This document shows positions 60,735 through 64,000 of a stretch of DNA of 64,000 nt, piece by piece. Position 1 is the stretch's first letter. Each line of letters opens with the position of its first letter. The stretch is from Maricaulis sp963975345 (lineage in GTDB: Bacteria; Pseudomonadota; Alphaproteobacteria; Caulobacterales; Maricaulaceae): positions 62,001 through 126,000 of the forward strand of contig NZ_CAXBGE010000006.1 of assembly GCF_963975345.1 (NCBI RefSeq), read 5' to 3'. Made by a program: the position numbers and the translations under genes. The notes beneath the pieces were generated by a model. The model was not told the DNA's origin, searched no databases, and saw nothing but the letters and a program-made list of their open reading frames with translations.

Positions 60735-60881
60735 GGCCGGGTTTCCCTTCACATTGTGTGCTGCCCGCGTAGCGCCCCCGCCCTTTGTACGCAAGTGCCC
60801 CGGCCCGGATTTTCGCCACAGGCCGGCAGATTGCCCGCATTCGCCACTGGACAGGCGCCGGTCCGACCCCATTCTAGCGCC

Positions 60882-62156
60882 ATGGTCACACGTCCGATTT
60901 CAGACTTTTCCGGATTTTCCGGCCGGCGCGCCCGCTTCGAGCATGATCGCCCGGATGCCGAGACGGCCCGGGAACTGCTTGAGCGCCTGTTGCAGCGCAC
61001 GCAGCAGGAGAAACTCGTCAGCACGACAGACCTGCGGCAACGCCTGCTACAGGCGGGGATCGATCTCGACATGCCGCGCTTGGCCGATGCACGCGGTTTT
61101 CTCGCGAGCGACGTGACGCTGGACACGGCCGCACTTGAAACCGCCCCGACCCCGGACATCAGCCGCTTCCTGCTGCAAATCATGGATGGCGATCTCGCGA
61201 TTCAAAATTTTCCGATATTCGAAAACCGGATCGCCAATATCTATGCCTACGCCCAGGCGATTCCGGGTGGAGCGGTCGCCAACTATATTCCCGAACTGGC
61301 GAAGCAGGACCCGAACGCCTTCGGCCTCGCCGTCTGCAGTATTGACGGCCAACGCATGGCGCTGGGTGAGGCCGACACGCCCTTCTGTCTGCAATCCGTG
61401 GTCAAACCGCTCAATTACGCGCTGGCGCTGGGCCTGAATGGCGAGCGCTATGTGCATCACCATGTTGGCCGCGAACCCTCCGGGCTGGGCTTCAACGAGT
61501 TGACGCTCAATCGCGATAACCGCCCTCACAACCCGATGATCAATTCCGGCGCCATCATGTGCAGCGCCATGATCCGCCCGGGACGTCCTGTTGACGAACG
61601 ATTCGACATGCTGATGCGGTTCTGGGATTCGGCCATTGGCAGCCAAGCCTGCAGCTTTGACGCGGCGGTCTACGCCTCGGAACAGGCGACAGCGGAGCGC
61701 AATTACGCACTGGCGCGGTTGATGCAGAGCCATGGTGTCTTCCCTGAGGGCAGTATCGTCGAGCGGGCGCTCGATCTCTATTTCCGCAGCTGTGCCATCT
61801 CGCTCGATTGCCGCGCGCTATCGGTCGCCGCCGCGACTTTGGCGAATGGCGGCGTCTGCCCGCTGACCGGACACCGGATCGCCGAGCCGGCAATCATCCG
61901 CAATACGCTCTCATTAATGCTCACTTGCGGCATGTATGATTTTTCGGGAGAATTCGCCTTCGTTGTCGGTCTGCCGGCGAAGTCCGGCGTCTCGGGTGGA
62001 TTGATGCTGGTCGTCCCCGGTGTCTGCGGCATCGGCCTGTGGAGCCCGCCGCTGGACCGGCTCGGCAATACGGTGCGCGGTCTCGAATTCTCGCGCCGCT
62101 TGGTCGAAGCCTTCCCGTTTCACATTTTTGCCGGAACGACGGGCGAATTGAGATAA
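60882..62156 (+). CDS. glsA: Glutaminase with N-terminal helical domain (mitochondrial-like)
   Basis: 424 residues against about 310 for typical bacterial GlsA. The core has the beta-lactamase-like serine: Ser172-x-x-Lys175 (FCLQSVVKPLNYA), Tyr135 in NYIPELAK, GLGFNELTLNRDNRPHNP and GMYDFSGEFAFVVGLPAKSGV. The first 115 residues form a helical region similar in order to the N-terminal domain of animal GLS (recalled, not searched). Residues from 130 on also follow animal GLS closely. It turns glutamine into glutamate and ammonia. The longer frame from 59820 runs over argG and is not coding. Confidence 0.9.
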   Translation: MVTRPISDFSGFSGRRARFEHDRPDAETARELLERLLQRTQQEKLVSTTDLRQRLLQAGIDLDMPRLADARGFLASDVTLDTAALETAPTPDISRFLLQIMDGDLAIQNFPIFENRIANIYAYAQAIPGGAVANYIPELAKQDPNAFGLAVCSIDGQRMALGEADTPFCLQSVVKPLNYALALGLNGERYVHHHVGREPSGLGFNELTLNRDNRPHNPMINSGAIMCSAMIRPGRPVDERFDMLMRFWDSAIGSQACSFDAAVYASEQATAERNYALARLMQSHGVFPEGSIVERALDLYFRSCAISLDCRALSVAAATLANGGVCPLTGHRIAEPAIIRNTLSLMLTCGMYDFSGEFAFVVGLPAKSGVSGGLMLVVPGVCGIGLWSPPLDRLGNTVRGLEFSRRLVEAFPFHIFAGTTGELR

Positions 62157-62222
62157 TCGGCTGGACTTTCGGGCCGCTTCTTCCCACCTAACCAAACATC
62201 ATCCGCCTTCGGGAGCTCCGCC

Positions 62223-63059
62223 ATGCGACGTCATCTTGTTCTGATCACCGGGGCCTCCTCGGGCATTGGTGCGGCGCTGGCGCGCGAATTTGCCGCCAAT
62301 GGCTGGGACCTCGCCCTGACGGCACGGCGCCAGGATCGGCTCGAAGCCCTCGCCGAAGAAATCAAGGCGCGCTACGGCGTCGACAGCCTCGTCATCCCGG
62401 CTGACCTGTCCAAAGCCTCAGCGCCGAAGAAAATCATCGAGGCCGTCGAAGCGGCCGGGCGCGAGATTGACGGACTGGTCAATAATGCCGGCTTCGGACT
62501 GTCTGGCACCTATACCCAGACCAGCTGGAAGCAGCAGGCCGATTTCCTGCAGCTGATGCTGGGCAGCTATGCCGAGCTGGTGCACCGGGTGATGCCCGGC
62601 ATGCAGGCGCGCGGCCATGGCCGGATTCTCAATGTCGCCTCGGTCGCCGGCCTGATGCCAGGGTCGAAAGGCCATACCCTCTACGCCGCCGTGAAATCGG
62701 CGCTGATCAAGTTCAGCCAATCGCTCCACTTCGAAGGCAAGGCCTACGGCATTCATGCCACGGCCCTGTGCCCGGGCTTCACCTATTCCGAATTCCATGA
62801 CGTCAACGAAACCCGCGATCTGGTGTCGAAAATGCCGAGTTATTGGTGGCTGACAGCCGAGCAGGTGGCCGAGGCCGGATTCAATGCCGTCCAGCGCAAT
62901 CAACCGATTTGCGTGCCGGGCCTCTGGTATAAATTCCTCACCGGCCTCAACCAGATCCTGCCGACACCGGCCTCGATGTGGTTGATGGAGCGAAACAGCG
63001 GCAGCGTCCGGCGCGGCGAAGAAGCGCCCGATGGGGCCAAAGGCGACAGCGCAGCCTGA
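62223..63059 (+). CDS. Short-chain dehydrogenase/reductase
   Basis: 278 residues. Cofactor motif TGASSGIG (9-16), NNAG, and a catalytic Ser-Tyr-Lys in NVAS...LYAAVKSAL. The C-terminal part (LWYKFLTGLNQILPTPASMW) is longer and more hydrophobic than in most SDRs and may touch membrane or a lipid substrate (inference). The substrate is unknown. The ATG at 62223 follows GGGAG. It is 66 bases downstream of the glutaminase in the same direction. Confidence 0.9.
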   Translation: MRRHLVLITGASSGIGAALAREFAANGWDLALTARRQDRLEALAEEIKARYGVDSLVIPADLSKASAPKKIIEAVEAAGREIDGLVNNAGFGLSGTYTQTSWKQQADFLQLMLGSYAELVHRVMPGMQARGHGRILNVASVAGLMPGSKGHTLYAAVKSALIKFSQSLHFEGKAYGIHATALCPGFTYSEFHDVNETRDLVSKMPSYWWLTAEQVAEAGFNAVQRNQPICVPGLWYKFLTGLNQILPTPASMWLMERNSGSVRRGEEAPDGAKGDSAA

Positions 63060-63143
63060 TCCGGGTCAGCTCAGACTCCCAGTGCCAGAATTTCCGGACC
63101 GGGGCTTGCCTTGAACGGGCAATCGCGGATACAGCTGCGGCTT

Positions 63144-63857
63144 ATGTTACAAGCTGATCCCCGCCTGATCGTCGCGCTCGACAAGCCGACTGTCTCCGAC
63201 GCGTGGGCGCTCATCGAAGCGCTCGGCGATACCGTCAATTTCTACAAGATCGGGCTGCAACTCATCCCGATTGGCGGCATGGAGCTGAGCACTCGCCTGA
63301 AGCAGGCCGGCAAGCAGGTCTTTCTCGATTACAAGCTGCACGACATCCCGGCGACCGTCGAAAAAGCCACCCGCAGCCTGGCCGACACCGGCGCTGACCT
63401 GCTGACCGTCCATGCCGAGCCTGCGGTAATGCGCGCCGCCGTCGCCGGTCGCGGGAAGAGCGGATTGAAGATCCTCGGCGTCACCGTGATGACTTGTTAT
63501 GACGACGCGATGCTGACCGAGATGGGTTATGCCTATGGCGCCCGCGATCTGGTCCTGCGCCGGGTCGAGCAGAGCCTGGAGGCCGGCGTCGATGGTGTCG
63601 TCGCCAGCGCCCATGAGGCACGCGAGATCCGGCAGCGCTTTGGCGGCGACTTCCTGATTGTGACACCGGGCATCCGCCCGGCCGGCTCGTCCGCTGATGA
63701 TCAGAAGCGTGTCGCCACACCGGGGTCCGCCCTGAGCGATGGTTCAACCCACCTCGTTATCGGTCGCCCGATCAACGCCGCCGCTGACCCCGCTGCCGCC
63801 GCACGCGCCATCATCGCAGAAATGGCCACAGCATCGCCGCAACCTGTTTCAGCCTAG
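63144..63857 (+). CDS. pyrF: Orotidine 5'-phosphate decarboxylase
   Basis: 237 residues of TIM-barrel type. LIVALDKPTVSDA, KIGLQL and the catalytic D-x-K-x-x-D (LDYKLHDIPATVEKA; Asp62, Lys64, Asp67), TPGIRPAGSSADDQKRVATP and VIGRPI are all present. It makes UMP in pyrimidine synthesis. The ATG at 63144 (MLQADPRLIV) is preferred; an in-frame TTG at 63111 has no ribosome site. Confidence 0.95.
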   Translation: MLQADPRLIVALDKPTVSDAWALIEALGDTVNFYKIGLQLIPIGGMELSTRLKQAGKQVFLDYKLHDIPATVEKATRSLADTGADLLTVHAEPAVMRAAVAGRGKSGLKILGVTVMTCYDDAMLTEMGYAYGARDLVLRRVEQSLEAGVDGVVASAHEAREIRQRFGGDFLIVTPGIRPAGSSADDQKRVATPGSALSDGSTHLVIGRPINAAADPAAAARAIIAEMATASPQPVSA

Positions 63858-63866
63858 CGATCCGCT

Positions 63867-64000
63867 TCAACGATAGGGATAAGCCCGTCGTGGCATGGGT
63901 TGCTGAACCGGTGCCGTGCGATGATCGAGCGCCCGCACCTGCAGGACACGGTGATCGAGCCCGGCATGGCCTGTGCGGACCTGGCCGTCAGCCGAGATCA
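63867..64000 (-). CDS. Possible 3' end of a gene cut by the window edge
   Basis: A minus-strand frame is open to the window end and stops at 63867; its end reads VQQPMPRRAYPYR. A second frame (stop at 63854-63856) is also open, so the coding frame is uncertain and no product can be named. Confidence 0.35.
   Translation of the reverse strand, partial: ISADGQVRTGHAGLDHRVLQVRALDHRTAPVQQPMPRRAYPYR

Noticed and set aside
59820..60881. A 778-codon open frame that would extend the glutaminase by about 350 residues
   Set aside because: The extra part lies on the reverse of argG and has no protein-like pattern; the glutaminase starts at 60882.
1..64000. tRNA, rRNA, CRISPR, prophage or insertion sequence genes
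   Set aside because: No cloverleaf, regular spaced repeats, integrase or transposase was seen by eye; a tRNA search and a repeat search would settle this.

Overview
The window is a gene-dense, GC-rich stretch of bacterial chromosome. The content points to an alphaproteobacterium, most probably of the Maricaulis/Hyphomonadaceae or Caulobacter side. The signs are a RegB/RegA redox pair beside a SenC/Sco1 protein, MmcB, a DUF2794 protein, an S16 protein with a long acidic tail, PHB turnover, and clustered GANTC sites of the CcrM methylase type. The genus is inferred from gene content only. I saw no rRNA, tRNA, CRISPR array, prophage or transposase gene.

Layout. 1-2158: end of an EamA transporter, YciB, a MarR regulator with a lysine-rich tail, and a ParD-like antitoxin with no toxin. 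2161-4939 (minus): cytochrome c maturation operon ccmABCDG. 5103-10829 (plus): aconitase, a DUF1223 thioredoxin-like protein and a DUF3857/transglutaminase protein. 10833-14824: regB-regA (minus) divergent from senC-phaZ, a redox-control and carbon-storage block. 14880-18590 (minus): a secreted protein of unknown function and PBP1A. 18719-24220: small lipoprotein, a CPA1-type antiporter with an RCK domain, a glycerophosphodiesterase, a cold-shock protein and several unknowns. 24341-31698: metabolic genes including asd, rarD, epoxide hydrolase, pdxY, a CitE-like lyase, arsC and a lone receiver protein. 31714-33952: oxyR divergent from ahpC/ahpD, a peroxide defence unit.

34045-39357: a small membrane protein with a striking promoter/operator, a dicarboxylate symporter, a chemoreceptor and a TorF-type outer-membrane protein. 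39581-45442: the ffh-rpsP-rimM-trmD-rplS translation and secretion block. It is interrupted twice: by two secreted TonB_C-like paralogues between ffh and rpsP, and by about 1.1 kb of repeats plus an unknown gene between rimM and trmD. 45608-52019: a zincin, MmcB, and a Gld-type ABC operon (ATPase, permease, GldG-like, DUF4340, VOC). 52117-57464: Bax inhibitor-like protein, a LolD/FtsX-type exporter divergent from tesA (the same neighbourhood as E. coli ybbAP-tesA), and thpR. 57466-63857: histidine phosphatase lipoprotein, a sensor kinase with broken ATP-binding motifs, argG, a glutaminase resembling the mitochondrial enzyme, an SDR and pyrF.

The points most worth following up are the mitochondrial-type glutaminase, the pseudokinase-like histidine kinase, the coupled TonB_C-like pair inside a translation operon, the MarR protein with a histone H1-like tail, the palindrome-flanked apparently leaderless promoter at 34045-34081, and the near-perfect 22-bp hairpin element before trmD. 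None of these establishes a wholly new system by itself.
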